A stretch of 64,000 bases of DNA. Origin: SIG644 sp045613985. GTDB lineage: Bacteria; Bacillota; Clostridia; Oscillospirales; CAG-272. The notes beneath the pieces are model-generated. The model searched no databases. It worked only from the letters and a program-made list of their open reading frames with translations, and had not been told where the DNA came from. The stretch covers positions 13,560-77,559 of the forward strand of contig JAZLCA010000054.1 of the NCBI GenBank assembly GCA_045613985.1, given 5' to 3'. The position numbers and the translations under genes were made by a program. This document shows, piece after piece, positions 6,735 through 15,893 of the stretch. Every line of letters begins with the position of its first letter. Position 1 is the stretch's first letter.

Positions 6735-9389
6735 ATGGCACAATCTTATCATGAACTGCCAAAAACCTACAACCCCGCCGATTTTGAGGAGCGTATTTAT
6801 CAAAATTGGTGCGACAAGGGTTATTTCACGCCCGATCCCAAATCGGATGCCGAACATTTCTCGGTGGTTATTCCCCCTCCCAACGTTACGGGACAGCTTC
6901 ACATGGGACATGCCCTTGACGAGACGCTGCAAGACATTCTGGTTCGTCACAAGAGAATGCAGGGCTACAACACGCTGTGGGTACCCGGTACCGACCACGC
7001 GGGTATCGCAACCCAGATCAAGGTTGAAGAGCAGCTTCGCGTCAATGAAGGCCTGACCCGCTACGATCTCGGCCGCGAAAAGTTTTTGGAGCGCGTTTGG
7101 GATTGGAAGAATAAGTACGGTGACAGAATTATCAGCCAGCTCAAAAAGCTGGGTGCCTCCTGCGACTGGACCCGCGAGCGTTTTACAATGGACGAAGGAT
7201 GCTCGAGAGCCGTTCGCGAGGTGTTTGTTAACCTTTACGACAAGGGTCTCATCTACCGCGGCTACCGCATCATCAACTGGTGCCCTCACTGCCTGACCGC
7301 ACTGTCCGACGCCGAGGTTGAGTATAAAGACCAGCCCGGTCATTTCTGGCACATCAAATATCCCATTAAGGGTGAGGACGGCTACGTTGTCGTCGCTACC
7401 ACCCGTCCCGAGACCATGTTCGGTGACACCGCTGTTGCCGTCAACCCCGAGGACGAGGATATGAAGCATCTGATCGGCAAGACTCTCATTCTGCCTGCCG
7501 TTGGCCGTGAGATTCCCGTGATTGCCGACTATTACGTTGAGATCGGCTTTGGTACGGGCTGTGTGAAGATCACCCCTGCTCACGACCCCAACGACTTCTT
7601 GGTCGGTCAGCGTCACAACCTGGAGCAGATCAAGGTCATGAACGATGACGCGACCATGAACGCATACGCCGGCAAGTACGAGGGTATGGACAGATATGAA
7701 TGCCGCAAGGCTCTCGTCGCTGATTTGGAGGCAGACGGCTATCTCATCAAGGCAGAGCCTCACGACCACAACGTCGGCACCTGCTATCGTTGCGGAACGA
7801 CGGTTGAGCCTATGACGAGCGATCAGTGGTTCGTCAAGATGAAGCCCCTGGCAGAGCCTGCCATTGAGGCCGTTGAGAACGGTTCGATCAACTTCATCCC
7901 CGAGCGTTTCTCTAAGAACTATTTCAACTGGATGAATAACATCCTTGACTGGTGCATTTCCCGCCAGCTGTGGTGGGGTCATCGCATTCCCGCCTTCTAC
8001 TGCGACGATTGCGGCGAGATGACCGTTTCTAAAGAAGACATTACCGTCTGCCCCAAGTGCGGCGCTCCCGTCCGTCAGGAAGAGGACGTACTTGACACTT
8101 GGTTCTCTTCTGCTCTGTGGCCCTTCTCTACTCTTGGATGGCCCGATCAGACCGAAGATCTCGCTAAATATTATCCCACCAGCGTTCTCGTTACAGGTTA
8201 CGACATCATCACCTTCTGGGTTTCCCGTATGATTTTCTCGGGTCTGGAGCACATGGGCGAAAAACCCTTCTCCACCGTCTTCATTCACGGTCTGGTGCGC
8301 GACGCGCAGGGCCGTAAGATGTCCAAATCTCTTGGCAACGGCATCGATCCGCTCGAAATCATCTCCAAGTACGGTGCGGACGCTCTTCGCTTTGCCCTGG
8401 CTACGGGCAACAGCCCCGGAAACGATATGCGTTTCTCGGATGAAAAGATCGAGGCTGCCCGTAACTTTGCGAACAAGCTGTGGAACGCTTCTAGATTTGT
8501 CCGTATGAATCTGACGATTGATGACGCCACTCTGCCCGCCATCGAGGATATGGCTACCGAGGACAAGTGGATTCTGACTCTATACAATCAGACAGTCAAG
8601 TCCGTCAACGATTCTCTGGAAAGCTTTGAGGTCGGCGTTGCTCTGAGCACGCTGTACGACTTCACCTGGGACGTTTTCTGTGACTGGTATATTGAGCTTT
8701 GCAAGGCAAGACTCAACGAAAAGGATACTGCCGCAAATCTGGTCGCGCAAAAGGTTATCTGCCATGTACTCACCGGCATCCTCAAGCTGTTGCATCCCTT
8801 CATGCCCTTCATCACGGAGGAGATCTATCAGTCGCTGCCTCATAACGAAAATGAAGAGAGCATTATGATCGCACGCTATCCCGTTTACGATGCGGCATTG
8901 TCCTTCTCTGAAGATGCCGAGCGCATGAATGTTATCATCGACGCCATTCGTGCCATCCGAAACCGCCGCAGTGAGATGAACGTTGTTCCCTCCCGCCGCG
9001 CCAAGGTATATATTGCCACCGCCCACGCCGAATTCTTCCCTGCCTCCAGCCACGTCTTCTTCCAGCGTCTGGCATCGGCAAGTGAAGTTGAGGTTGCCGA
9101 CAACTTTGAGGGTAAGCTGAACGCCGACGAGACGGTACAGATCGTTACCTCCGCCGCAACCATCCTGCTTCCCCTGTCTGACATCATCGATCTGGAAAAG
9201 GAAAAGGCAAGACTTTCCGCTGAACAGAAAAAACTGGAGGGTGAGATCGCCCGCCTTTCCGGCAAACTCTCCAACGAAGGATTTGTCGCCAAGGCGCCTG
9301 CCGCCGTCGTTGAAGCAGAACGTGCCAAGCTGGAAAAATACCGCGAAAACCTCGCTGGCGTCGTCGCGGCACTCGAAAAAATGAAATAA
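6735..9389 (+). CDS. valS: Valyl-tRNA synthetase
   Basis: Class I aminoacyl-tRNA synthetase charging tRNA-Val, 884 residues, full length. HIGH-type motif NVTGQLHMGHALD near residue 45; CP1 editing domain with the conserved TTRPETMFGDTAVAV; a zinc-ribbon-like CDDCGEMTVSKEDITVCPKCG; KMSKS motif GRKMSKSLGNGIDP near residue 530; anticodon domain; C-terminal coiled-coil arm (DLEKEKARLSAEQKKLEGE). The ATG at 6735 follows GGAGG at 6724-6728 and gives the usual N-terminus; the frame is open further upstream through the T-box but has no ribosome site there. Controlled by the valine T-box just upstream. Confidence 0.97.
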   Translation: MAQSYHELPKTYNPADFEERIYQNWCDKGYFTPDPKSDAEHFSVVIPPPNVTGQLHMGHALDETLQDILVRHKRMQGYNTLWVPGTDHAGIATQIKVEEQLRVNEGLTRYDLGREKFLERVWDWKNKYGDRIISQLKKLGASCDWTRERFTMDEGCSRAVREVFVNLYDKGLIYRGYRIINWCPHCLTALSDAEVEYKDQPGHFWHIKYPIKGEDGYVVVATTRPETMFGDTAVAVNPEDEDMKHLIGKTLILPAVGREIPVIADYYVEIGFGTGCVKITPAHDPNDFLVGQRHNLEQIKVMNDDATMNAYAGKYEGMDRYECRKALVADLEADGYLIKAEPHDHNVGTCYRCGTTVEPMTSDQWFVKMKPLAEPAIEAVENGSINFIPERFSKNYFNWMNNILDWCISRQLWWGHRIPAFYCDDCGEMTVSKEDITVCPKCGAPVRQEEDVLDTWFSSALWPFSTLGWPDQTEDLAKYYPTSVLVTGYDIITFWVSRMIFSGLEHMGEKPFSTVFIHGLVRDAQGRKMSKSLGNGIDPLEIISKYGADALRFALATGNSPGNDMRFSDEKIEAARNFANKLWNASRFVRMNLTIDDATLPAIEDMATEDKWILTLYNQTVKSVNDSLESFEVGVALSTLYDFTWDVFCDWYIELCKARLNEKDTAANLVAQKVICHVLTGILKLLHPFMPFITEEIYQSLPHNENEESIMIARYPVYDAALSFSEDAERMNVIIDAIRAIRNRRSEMNVVPSRRAKVYIATAHAEFFPASSHVFFQRLASASEVEVADNFEGKLNADETVQIVTSAATILLPLSDIIDLEKEKARLSAEQKKLEGEIARLSGKLSNEGFVAKAPAAVVEAERAKLEKYRENLAGVVAALEKMK

Positions 9390-9418
9390 TTTCCGATAAG
9401 GTGTAACCTTTCCCATTG

Positions 9419-9474
9419 CTCCTCCGTCTATATAAGTAGAAGCTCTTTTACTCATATGCACGGAGGAGTTTTTT
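9419..9474 (+). terminator. Probable valS terminator
   Basis: A 9-bp stem (9419-9427 with 9460-9468) with a long loop is followed directly by six T. It ends just before the ribosome site of the DUF4349 gene. Confidence 0.6.
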
Positions 9475-9492
9475 ACCAAAAGGAGGATTGCT

Positions 9493-10455
9493 ATGTTAAG
9501 AAAAAAAGTTGTTCTCGCGCTCTTTTTGACCCTAGTATTCTGTCTCATGCTTACTTCCTGCAAAGCAAGCAGTAAACATGATAACTATACCCCCGGAGAC
9601 AGTATGGCACCATCCATCGATCCCGATTACGGCTATGGAAGCGGCAATGTTGAGTTGCCCGAAGGCAACGTACCGCCCTCTGACGATGCACAAGATGCAC
9701 TGGATCAGAAGATCATCCGCACCGTTTATATGGATGCGCAGGCCAAAGAATTTGACAAAGCAATCGGGGCAATCCGCACGGCATTGAAGCAATCCGGCGG
9801 TTTTGAAGAGACCTTCCGCACCACCAACCGCACCTATGGCAGTACCGACTACTACGCCCGCACCGCGTATATGGTGCTTCGTATTCCCGCAGAAAAACTG
9901 GATGCATTTCTAAATGAGATCGGTGGCATGATCCACGTCACCTCTCAAAACTCCAACGCAGAAAACGTAACGAGCGAATACTACGACATTGAAGCGCGTT
10001 TGAACGTGTTGGAGAGTGAGCGGGCAGTGTACGAAAAAATGTTGGCAAACGCTAAAAACACCTCCGAAATGCTCAACATTCAAGATCGCTTGTATAATGT
10101 CATTAGTGAAATCGAGGCTTTCAAAACGCGCCTTCGCGTACTGGAAAGTCAGGTATCCTACTCCACTGTTACCCTCAATTTAAGTGAGGTCGTTGAATAT
10201 TCTCAAATCAAAACGCCCGACGATTCCTTCTGGTCACGCATCTCCAATGCTTTCGTCACCAGCTGGCGCAAGTTTGCCATCAATAGCCAGAATTTTGCCG
10301 TTTGGTTTATCGGCGCATTCCCTACGCTGCTTGTTCTTGCCATCATTGGTTTTAGCGCGGGATGGATTGTTCTAAAGATCAAACGAAAAAAGAAAAAACA
10401 AGAACAACACACACCTGTTTCCACCCAGGAAATAAAGGAAAATCCTGAAGAATAA
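9493..10455 (+). CDS. DUF4349 lipoprotein
   Basis: 320-residue membrane-anchored protein. It has a lipoprotein signal (hydrophobic stretch then LTSCKAS, lipobox Cys about 22), an acidic/Pro linker, a DUF4349 domain (about residues 75-235: KIIRTVYMDAQAKEFDKAI, then the conserved YMVLRIPAEKLDAFL and a coiled-coil-rich segment with TSEYYDIEARLNVLESE), and a C-terminal membrane helix (FPTLLVLAIIGFSAGWIVL) followed by a basic tail. The combination puts the domain outside the membrane with anchoring at both ends. Function of DUF4349 is not established. The start follows AAAGGAGG by seven bases. It may be read from the valS promoter if the terminator at 9419-9474 is leaky. Confidence 0.9.
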   Translation: MLRKKVVLALFLTLVFCLMLTSCKASSKHDNYTPGDSMAPSIDPDYGYGSGNVELPEGNVPPSDDAQDALDQKIIRTVYMDAQAKEFDKAIGAIRTALKQSGGFEETFRTTNRTYGSTDYYARTAYMVLRIPAEKLDAFLNEIGGMIHVTSQNSNAENVTSEYYDIEARLNVLESERAVYEKMLANAKNTSEMLNIQDRLYNVISEIEAFKTRLRVLESQVSYSTVTLNLSEVVEYSQIKTPDDSFWSRISNAFVTSWRKFAINSQNFAVWFIGAFPTLLVLAIIGFSAGWIVLKIKRKKKKQEQHTPVSTQEIKENPEE

Positions 10456-10460
10456 ATCAC

Positions 10461-10491
10461 AGCCGACGGCACTTGATAACTGCCGTCGGCT
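10461..10491. terminator. Bidirectional hairpin between DUF4349 and birA genes
   Basis: A perfect 11-bp stem (10461-10471 with 10481-10491) and 9-base loop between two convergent genes. The T-rich run is weak on both strands, so efficiency is uncertain. Confidence 0.7.
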
Positions 10492-10502
10492 GTTCATTTC
10501 AT

Positions 10503-11282
10503 CTATATTTTGATACTGACTTCTCCGCTATCCAAAGAAATTTCCTTTCCATCCGGAGTTCTTACGATCAAGCGATAGGAAGGATCTATGGAAAGCACAC
10601 GGGCAGGATAAGCTCTGCCGTCTCCTTGATGCACCGTAATCTCCTTTCCGATAGCAATCGACCGACGGCAATATTCGCTATAAATTTCCTGTTCTGCGCC
10701 TGATTGCAAATACTTCATCAATCGCTGAATAATGCCAAGTGCAAGCTCACGGAGAACAGAGCCGGCATCTTCTGTCTGTAAAAAAAGTGCTCCGGCAATC
10801 GATTTTATCTCTTCCGGGAAGCCTTCTCTTGGCGCAACGACGTTAACACCAATGCCTATCACTGCATAATCCAAGCATTGTGTTCCCGGTTTTACAGCCC
10901 CTTCGGTCAAAATTCCGCAAACCTTTTTGCCATCAAGATAAATATCATTTACCCATTTGATGTCCGCCGTTCGTCCCATGGTCTCAATCGCTTGGGCGGT
11001 TGCCACAGCAGCTGTGGTAGTCAGGCGTAATGCCTCGGTTGCCAACAGATCGCGGCGAACGATAATGCTCATATACAGTCCCGTTCCGCCGGGCGAAAAA
11101 AAGGAACGTTGCATCCTTCCCCGTCCCGCGCTTTGTTCACCGGCTATCACGATCGTCCCATCTGCTGCTCCCGCAGCGGCAAGCTCTTTGGCCAGTGTAT
11201 TCGTTGATGGCAGATGATCGTACGACCAAACGCGACAATGCGCAGCCTCGTCAACAAAATGTTGTTCCAACCAAGATTTCAT
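10503..11282 (-). CDS. birA: Biotin--[acetyl-CoA-carboxylase] ligase, catalytic only
   Basis: Attaches biotin to carrier lysines of biotin-dependent carboxylases. 259 residues with the catalytic core: STNTLAKELAAAG, the biotinyl-AMP loop GEQSAGRGRMQRSF, IKWVNDIYLDGKKVCGIL, and a C-terminal SH3-like cap (ARVLSIDPSYRLIVRTPDG). The N-terminal winged helix of the bifunctional BirA repressor is missing, so this enzyme should not bind DNA. Start at 11282 has GGAGG seven bases upstream. Monocistronic, divergent from the nucleotidyltransferase gene. Confidence 0.95.
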   Translation of the reverse strand: MKSWLEQHFVDEAAHCRVWSYDHLPSTNTLAKELAAAGAADGTIVIAGEQSAGRGRMQRSFFSPGGTGLYMSIIVRRDLLATEALRLTTTAAVATAQAIETMGRTADIKWVNDIYLDGKKVCGILTEGAVKPGTQCLDYAVIGIGVNVVAPREGFPEEIKSIAGALFLQTEDAGSVLRELALGIIQRLMKYLQSGAEQEIYSEYCRRSIAIGKEITVHQGDGRAYPARVLSIDPSYRLIVRTPDGKEISLDSGEVSIKI

Positions 11283-11355
11283 ACCGTCACCTCCTCATAT
11301 GTCTTTCAGTATATCATGCGCACAGCGAATTGTCAACGCCGGAATAAAAATTCCC

Positions 11356-11384
11356 TTGACAAATGTGCCGTCTCGTGATAGAAT
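11356..11384 (+). promoter_or_regulatory. Sigma-A promoter of the nucleotidyltransferase gene
   Basis: TTGACA at 11356-11361 and TAGAAT at 11379-11384, 17-base spacer, about 40 bases upstream of the start codon. Confidence 0.8.
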
Positions 11385-11424
11385 AATAGGGTAGATTTTT
11401 ACATATTCAAAAGGAGTTATACGT

Positions 11425-12336
11425 ATGAAAACGTCTCTCGTTATACTCGCAGCGGGCATCGGTTCTCGTTTTGGCGGCGGTATCAAGCAGCTGGAACACA
11501 TGGGCCCCAATGGCGAGATTATTATGCACTATTCTATTTACGACGCATTGCAAGCCGGCTTTGACGAAGTCGTATTTATTATCCGCAAGGATATCGAGCA
11601 GGATTTCCGTGAAATTATCGGAAATGATATGGAAAAAGTTTGTCCCTGCAAGTACGTCTTCCAAGAGTTGGATGACCTGCCCGATGGCTTCTCTCTGCCT
11701 GCAGGACGCACCAAGCCTTGGGGTACGGGACAGGCGCTCCTGGCCTGCCGTGGCGTTGTGAACAATCCCTTCATCGTCATCAATGCAGATGACTATTATG
11801 GCAAGGAGGGCTTCCGCCTGATCCACGATTATCTGGTCGCAAACAGCGAAGCCGATCCTTTCAAGTTCTGTATGGCCGGTTATATTTTGGATCATACCCT
11901 GAGTGACAACGGCGGCGTCTCTCGCGGCGTCTGCACCGCTAATGAAAACCTGGATCTGATTAAAGTCACCGAAACTCACAATATCACCAAGACCGCAGAC
12001 GGCGCTGCCATTCCCTGCGGTGATAACGATTGGAAGGCACTTGACCCCAAGTCCTACGTTTCCATGAATATGTGGGGCCTTACCCCCGCCTTCATCGAAG
12101 TGCTGGCTGAACGTTTCCCCATCTTCTTGTCCAACGTCAAGGAGGGTGACATCAAAGCAGAGTATCTGCTGCCCGGCATCGTGGACGACCTTTTACAGGA
12201 AGGCAAAGCAGCCGTCAAGGTTCTTCCCACTGCGGATCACTGGTTCGGCGTAACCTACAAGGAAGATAAGCCCGCTGTTGTTGCAGCTATCAATAAGCTG
12301 ATCACGGACGGTGTGTATCCTTCGCCGCTGTTCTAA
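11425..12336 (+). CDS. Sugar-phosphate nucleotidyltransferase family protein
   Basis: 303-residue GT-A fold nucleotidyltransferase. The N-terminal ILAAGIGSRFGGGIKQLEHMG is the pyrophosphorylase signature (G-x-G-x-R-x...K), and FIVINADDYYG carries the metal-binding Asp near residue 117. The family resembles mannose-1-phosphate guanylyltransferase or UDP-sugar pyrophosphorylases, but the full protein is shorter and lacks a left-handed helix acyltransferase domain, so the nucleotide and sugar are not known. AAAGGAG precedes the ATG. Single-gene unit between its own promoter and a strong terminator. Confidence 0.85.
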   Translation: MKTSLVILAAGIGSRFGGGIKQLEHMGPNGEIIMHYSIYDALQAGFDEVVFIIRKDIEQDFREIIGNDMEKVCPCKYVFQELDDLPDGFSLPAGRTKPWGTGQALLACRGVVNNPFIVINADDYYGKEGFRLIHDYLVANSEADPFKFCMAGYILDHTLSDNGGVSRGVCTANENLDLIKVTETHNITKTADGAAIPCGDNDWKALDPKSYVSMNMWGLTPAFIEVLAERFPIFLSNVKEGDIKAEYLLPGIVDDLLQEGKAAVKVLPTADHWFGVTYKEDKPAVVAAINKLITDGVYPSPLF

Positions 12337-12340
12337 TGCA

Positions 12341-12382
12341 AAAAGAGTCAACATGGATGAATTTCCATGTTGACTCTTTTTT
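12341..12382. terminator. Bidirectional intrinsic terminator
   Basis: A perfect 16-bp stem (12341-12356 with 12365-12380) with an 8-base loop, A-rich on one side and T-rich on the other. It serves the nucleotidyltransferase gene on plus and the decarboxylase-like gene on minus. Confidence 0.9.
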
Positions 12383-12421
12383 ATTATTTTGCGTTTTTCA
12401 GAGACAATTCTCTTTCATAAA

Positions 12422-13759
12422 TTATTGCTTTACAACATTGATGCTTTCGTAGCCGTAATATTTCATCCGACGGATATGTGCCTCGGTTATCCTTTCACCG
12501 CTGATCACAATCGGTACTGCGGGTGGGCAAGCAACTGTCGGGGATGCACATATTCTGCCAACTGCGCAATCGATCGGAATCATTTCGCTTGGCGCCAGCA
12601 CAGCCTGTCTCACACCCAAAACAACCTCCGACACACGTTCCAAATTTCGTTCGCATGATAAAGACTCCTTAGGTTCGATCGTTGTCAAGGCAGCGGTAAG
12701 GCGTTCAAAGTCTTCGGCACTGTTCTCCGAAGTTACCATCAAAACAAGGAAATCGGGATCCGCAAATTCACATTCAATCCCTTGCTCTTTCAACAATTTT
12801 GCAAGTTCCGTTCCGATAAATCCGCTTTTCTTAGCATCAATTACGATTTTTAACGGTTCACCGTTGAGAACACAAAAACCTCGATCTTTCAAATACTTTT
12901 TCGTTTCGTTCACCCTCTGCAGGCACTCGGATAAACGGTCGCGATATCCATTTTCAAGATATGCATTGCAAAGATCCAAAGATTGCAATATCAGATAGGA
13001 AGGACTCGTGGATGCAAAAAGTGAAAGTGTCTTTCTCGCCCCTTCCATGTATTCTTTCGGAGCGTTGGGAGAAACGTGAAGGTATGCCCCGCCGGTAAGA
13101 ACGGGGAGCGTCTTATGTGCTGAATCACAGCAAAGGGTAGCTCCCAGAGAAATCGGGTGAAGGGTTGGCAACAAAAAAGCCAAATACGCTCCATGCGCGT
13201 TATCAACAAGCAACGGGATTTCAAATTCGTCACACACGGCAGATAACCCCGAAATATCCGAGATATTTCCCAAATAATCCGGCGAAGTAACGTACACCGC
13301 GCTTGGTTTTTCCTTTTGTTCCACCAATCGCTCTCGTAACTGATCCGGAGAAATGGTGGCATTGCAAATGTGATTCATCTGATCGGGATATAGCCACTCA
13401 ACCCGCAGGTCAAGCAATGCGCAAGCATATATAAACGCTTTGTGCGCATTTCTTGCTGCAAGAATCAGCGGTTGCTCTCCCCGAGCATTCTCTTTGACAA
13501 GCGCAAGCATAGCGCGTATTGCAAGCGAAGATCCTTCCGTTGAATAAAAGGTATGTGCCGTATGGAAAAGTGCTGTCGCATTTTGCTCACTTTTTTCGAT
13601 GATCCCGCAAGCGTCATACAAAACGTCAGCTCCTGCGATTTCCGTGATATCTCCGGGCTCGCAACCAAGAAAAGGCTTTCCCTTGTGCCCCGGCATATGA
13701 AACCGTACCGTATTCGATTGTATGTAATTTTGAACAAAATCGTATATCGGCGTTTTCAT
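12422..13759 (-). CDS. Orn/Lys/Arg decarboxylase-like PLP enzyme
   Basis: 445-residue fold-type I PLP enzyme of the ornithine/lysine/arginine decarboxylase family (SpeA/YaaO type). Diagnostic are RFHMPGHKGKPFLG near the N-terminus, LVDNAHGAYLAF (PLP-binding Asp and His) and CDSAHKTLPVLTGG, where the Lys forms the Schiff base. The C-terminal small domain is present, and no N-terminal response-regulator-like wing domain is found, as in Gram-positive forms. It probably makes a polyamine (agmatine, cadaverine or putrescine); substrate is not determinable. AGAGG lies six bases before the ATG. It follows scfB by 43 bases on the same strand, so it may be transcribed with the SCIFF genes. Confidence 0.92.
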   Translation of the reverse strand: MKTPIYDFVQNYIQSNTVRFHMPGHKGKPFLGCEPGDITEIAGADVLYDACGIIEKSEQNATALFHTAHTFYSTEGSSLAIRAMLALVKENARGEQPLILAARNAHKAFIYACALLDLRVEWLYPDQMNHICNATISPDQLRERLVEQKEKPSAVYVTSPDYLGNISDISGLSAVCDEFEIPLLVDNAHGAYLAFLLPTLHPISLGATLCCDSAHKTLPVLTGGAYLHVSPNAPKEYMEGARKTLSLFASTSPSYLILQSLDLCNAYLENGYRDRLSECLQRVNETKKYLKDRGFCVLNGEPLKIVIDAKKSGFIGTELAKLLKEQGIECEFADPDFLVLMVTSENSAEDFERLTAALTTIEPKESLSCERNLERVSEVVLGVRQAVLAPSEMIPIDCAVGRICASPTVACPPAVPIVISGERITEAHIRRMKYYGYESINVVKQ

Positions 13760-13802
13760 CTTATACCTCTGACAGATATTTAGGCTTACAGACCTACAGA
13801 AT

Positions 13803-15176
13803 TCAATCTTGATTCTCCGCGACCTGCATCATAACAGCGCATTCGATACGCTTCTTGAAAAGCTCACATCCGTATTCATAAATTCCGTTGATGCTTCCCG
13901 TGGCGTGATAAGAATTGGCCGCACAGCCGCCCGAACAGTACAAGCGTGCCCAACAATCACGACATTCGGGACGCGCGTAGGCATTGCAGGATCTGAATTG
14001 ATCCTGTGCCTCTGTATTCTTGACACCATTCCAGATATCGCCAAGACTATATTTGGTATCTCCTACGAATTGATGACAAGGGTACAGCTCGCCCCACGGT
14101 GTGACCGCCATATATTCGGTACCCGAGCCGCAGCCCGTGATACGCTTATAAATGCAGGGACCGTTTTTAAGATCGAGCATATAATGGTAGAACGTAAACG
14201 GACGGCCTTCTTTTTTGCGCTTGATCATTTCTTTGGCAAGAATCTCATATTGCTCCAAAATGATCGGCAAATCCTCCGCCGTCAAAGCGCAGGGATCGTC
14301 AGCAGAACAGACCACAGGTTCCATCGAAAGCTCGGTGAATCCAAGATCCGCCATGTGTATGATATCGTTGGTGAAGTCCGTATTATGATGTGTGAAGGTA
14401 CCGCGAACGTAATACCCTTTGCCGCCGCGTTTTTCTACAAGGCGCTTGAAATTCGGAACAATCACATCATAACTGCCGCGTCCGGCATAATCCACACGGA
14501 AACGATCGTTGACAGATTTACGACCGTCCAAAGACAATACGACGTTGTGGCATTCTTTGTTCAGAAAATCAATCATGTCATCCGTCAACACCATACCGTT
14601 GGTTGTATACGTGAAACGGAAATTTTTCTCCTTTTCTTTTTCGATACTGCGTGCATACTCGACCAGCTGCTTTACAACATCAAAATTCAATGCAGGCTCG
14701 CCGCCGAAAAAGTCCACCTCGAGATTTCTGCGGCTTCCCGAATTTGCGACCAGAAAATCAAGTGCCTGTTTGCCAACTTCCAAAGACATCAGGGCACGAT
14801 CACCCTGATATTTACCTTGGCTTGCAAAGCAATACGCACAGTTGAGGTTACAGGTATGCGACACGTGTAAGCAAAGAGCCTTGATGACCTTGCTGTTGTT
14901 TTTGTATGTAGTGGCAAGATTCTCGTACTTATCTTCCGAGTAGAGCTTACCCATTGTTTCAAGTTCACAGATATCACGGATGCAATCAAGGATGTCCTCG
15001 CGCGTAACGTCAGGAGCGTCCTTATATCTTTCCAAAATAACGGAAACGATTTCGTCCTCCGTGTGCGTTTTGAACATTTCTATAATATCATACGCCACCT
15101 CGTCTACAACGTGGACGGATCCGGAACAGGTGTCAAGCACGATATTGTAGCCGTTAAGCTTGTACTGATGTACCAT
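13803..15176 (-). CDS. scfB: SCIFF peptide maturase, radical SAM/SPASM
   Basis: 457-residue thioether-forming radical SAM enzyme that crosslinks Cys and Thr residues of the SCIFF peptide. An N-terminal peptide-recognition (RRE-like) region spans about residues 1-90. The radical SAM 4Fe-4S motif is CNLNCAYC (Cys 109, 113, 116). The C-terminal SPASM region has the expected cysteines in ITGCGSG, LYPCHQF, SCNAYARPECRDCWARLYCSGGC and YGCELF, which hold two auxiliary clusters. Upstream, separated by a terminator hairpin, is the substrate gene scfA. AAAGGAA nine bases before the ATG. Confidence 0.97.
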   Translation of the reverse strand: MVHQYKLNGYNIVLDTCSGSVHVVDEVAYDIIEMFKTHTEDEIVSVILERYKDAPDVTREDILDCIRDICELETMGKLYSEDKYENLATTYKNNSKVIKALCLHVSHTCNLNCAYCFASQGKYQGDRALMSLEVGKQALDFLVANSGSRRNLEVDFFGGEPALNFDVVKQLVEYARSIEKEKEKNFRFTYTTNGMVLTDDMIDFLNKECHNVVLSLDGRKSVNDRFRVDYAGRGSYDVIVPNFKRLVEKRGGKGYYVRGTFTHHNTDFTNDIIHMADLGFTELSMEPVVCSADDPCALTAEDLPIILEQYEILAKEMIKRKKEGRPFTFYHYMLDLKNGPCIYKRITGCGSGTEYMAVTPWGELYPCHQFVGDTKYSLGDIWNGVKNTEAQDQFRSCNAYARPECRDCWARLYCSGGCAANSYHATGSINGIYEYGCELFKKRIECAVMMQVAENQD

Positions 15177-15240
15177 TTTTGTAGTTTCCTTTCGGTTGTA
15201 TCACTAAAAATATAATTTGGCGTGTATCAATATCAAAAAT

Positions 15241-15271
15241 AAAACGCTGTCACCATATGGGACAGCGTTTT
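15241..15271 (-). terminator. Intrinsic terminator between scfA and scfB
   Basis: A perfect 11-bp stem (15241-15251 with 15261-15271) with a 9-base loop, followed on the minus strand by TTTTATTTTTG. It lies 15 bases after the scfA stop, so most transcripts should end with the peptide gene and a minority read into scfB. Confidence 0.88.
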
Positions 15272-15286
15272 ATCATTTAGCGAAAA

Positions 15287-15430
15287 TCACTTATTGTTCT
15301 CGCACTGCTGATTTGCAACGCCGCAAGAGGTCTTGCAAGCGGACTGGCAAGAGGTCTGGCACTCACCGCAACCACCGTTTTCAACAGTCTTCGCAATGTT
15401 CTTCGTTTCAATAGTCTGAATTCTCTTCAT
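15287..15430 (-). CDS. scfA: SCIFF family ribosomally made peptide precursor
   Basis: 47-residue six-Cys-in-forty-five peptide, the substrate of ScfB. Leader MKRIQTIETKNIAKTVENGG, then a Cys-rich core with six Cys spaced among Thr and Ser (CGECQTSCQSACKTSC, then a last Cys near the end). Near-universal in Clostridia and a ranthipeptide by chemistry. Start at 15430 is preceded by GGAGGG eight bases upstream; a longer frame to 15493 has no ribosome site. The role of the mature peptide is not known with certainty. Confidence 0.96.
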   Translation of the reverse strand: MKRIQTIETKNIAKTVENGGCGECQTSCQSACKTSCGVANQQCENNK

Positions 15431-15562
15431 CGTAAAACCCTCCGTTTGGATAAAATTATATTTACCCTGTAATTCTATCATAAAAAAGATCATATGTCAA
15501 TATTTTTTGCGGATTTTGAATAATTTTATTCGATACAGGAATCGGAAAAATCAAATTTTTTC

Positions 15563-15591
15563 TTGACAAGTATCCCCTTACATAGTATAAT
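15563..15591 (+). promoter_or_regulatory. Sigma-A promoter of the alanine T-box transcript
   Basis: TTGACA at 15563-15568 and TATAAT at 15586-15591 with a 17-base spacer: perfect consensus. Confidence 0.92.
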
Positions 15592-15599
15592 AGATACAA

Positions 15600-15867
15600 C
15601 AGCTATGAGAAAAAGGAGTAGCAGGGTGAGTCCTTTGCAGAGACGGTGCGGTTGGTGTGAGCACCGATGGATACCTTGTGAAGCAGTTTTTGAGCTTTGA
15701 ACCGAGCAATTTTGCAAGGCTTCAACGGATTCCCTCCGTTAGCGGGGATCGGCATGACAGTGCCGGCTAAGTGCGATTACAATGCAACTGCAAATGTAAT
15801 CGAATTCAGGTGGTAACGCGGAACTTTTCGCCCTGAGCATGGCATTTGCCATGTTGGGGGCTTTTTT
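15600..15867 (+). ncRNA. T-box riboswitch, alanine specifier
   Basis: T-box leader with distal-loop GGTTGGTG (15650s), specifier loop GAA-GCA-G with GCA (Ala) at 15683-15685, five bases before TGAGC exactly as in the valS leader. The T-box AGGTGGTAACGCG is at 15808-15820. The terminator pairs 15830-15843 with 15848-15861, followed by six T. Downstream are an Lrp/AsnC regulator and an aminotransferase, so uncharged tRNA-Ala should turn the operon on. Confidence 0.9.
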
Positions 15868-15893
15868 ATTTTAAATTCGGAGGATATACTACA

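Noticed and set aside
6705..8288. A long minus-strand open frame (527 codons) antisense to valS.
   Set aside because: It lies wholly inside valS with its codon positions mirrored, has no ribosome site or family resemblance, and valS is certain.
15526..15717. A 63-codon minus-strand frame overlapping the alanine T-box.
   Set aside because: It overlaps the promoter and the structured leader on the other strand and has no ribosome site.
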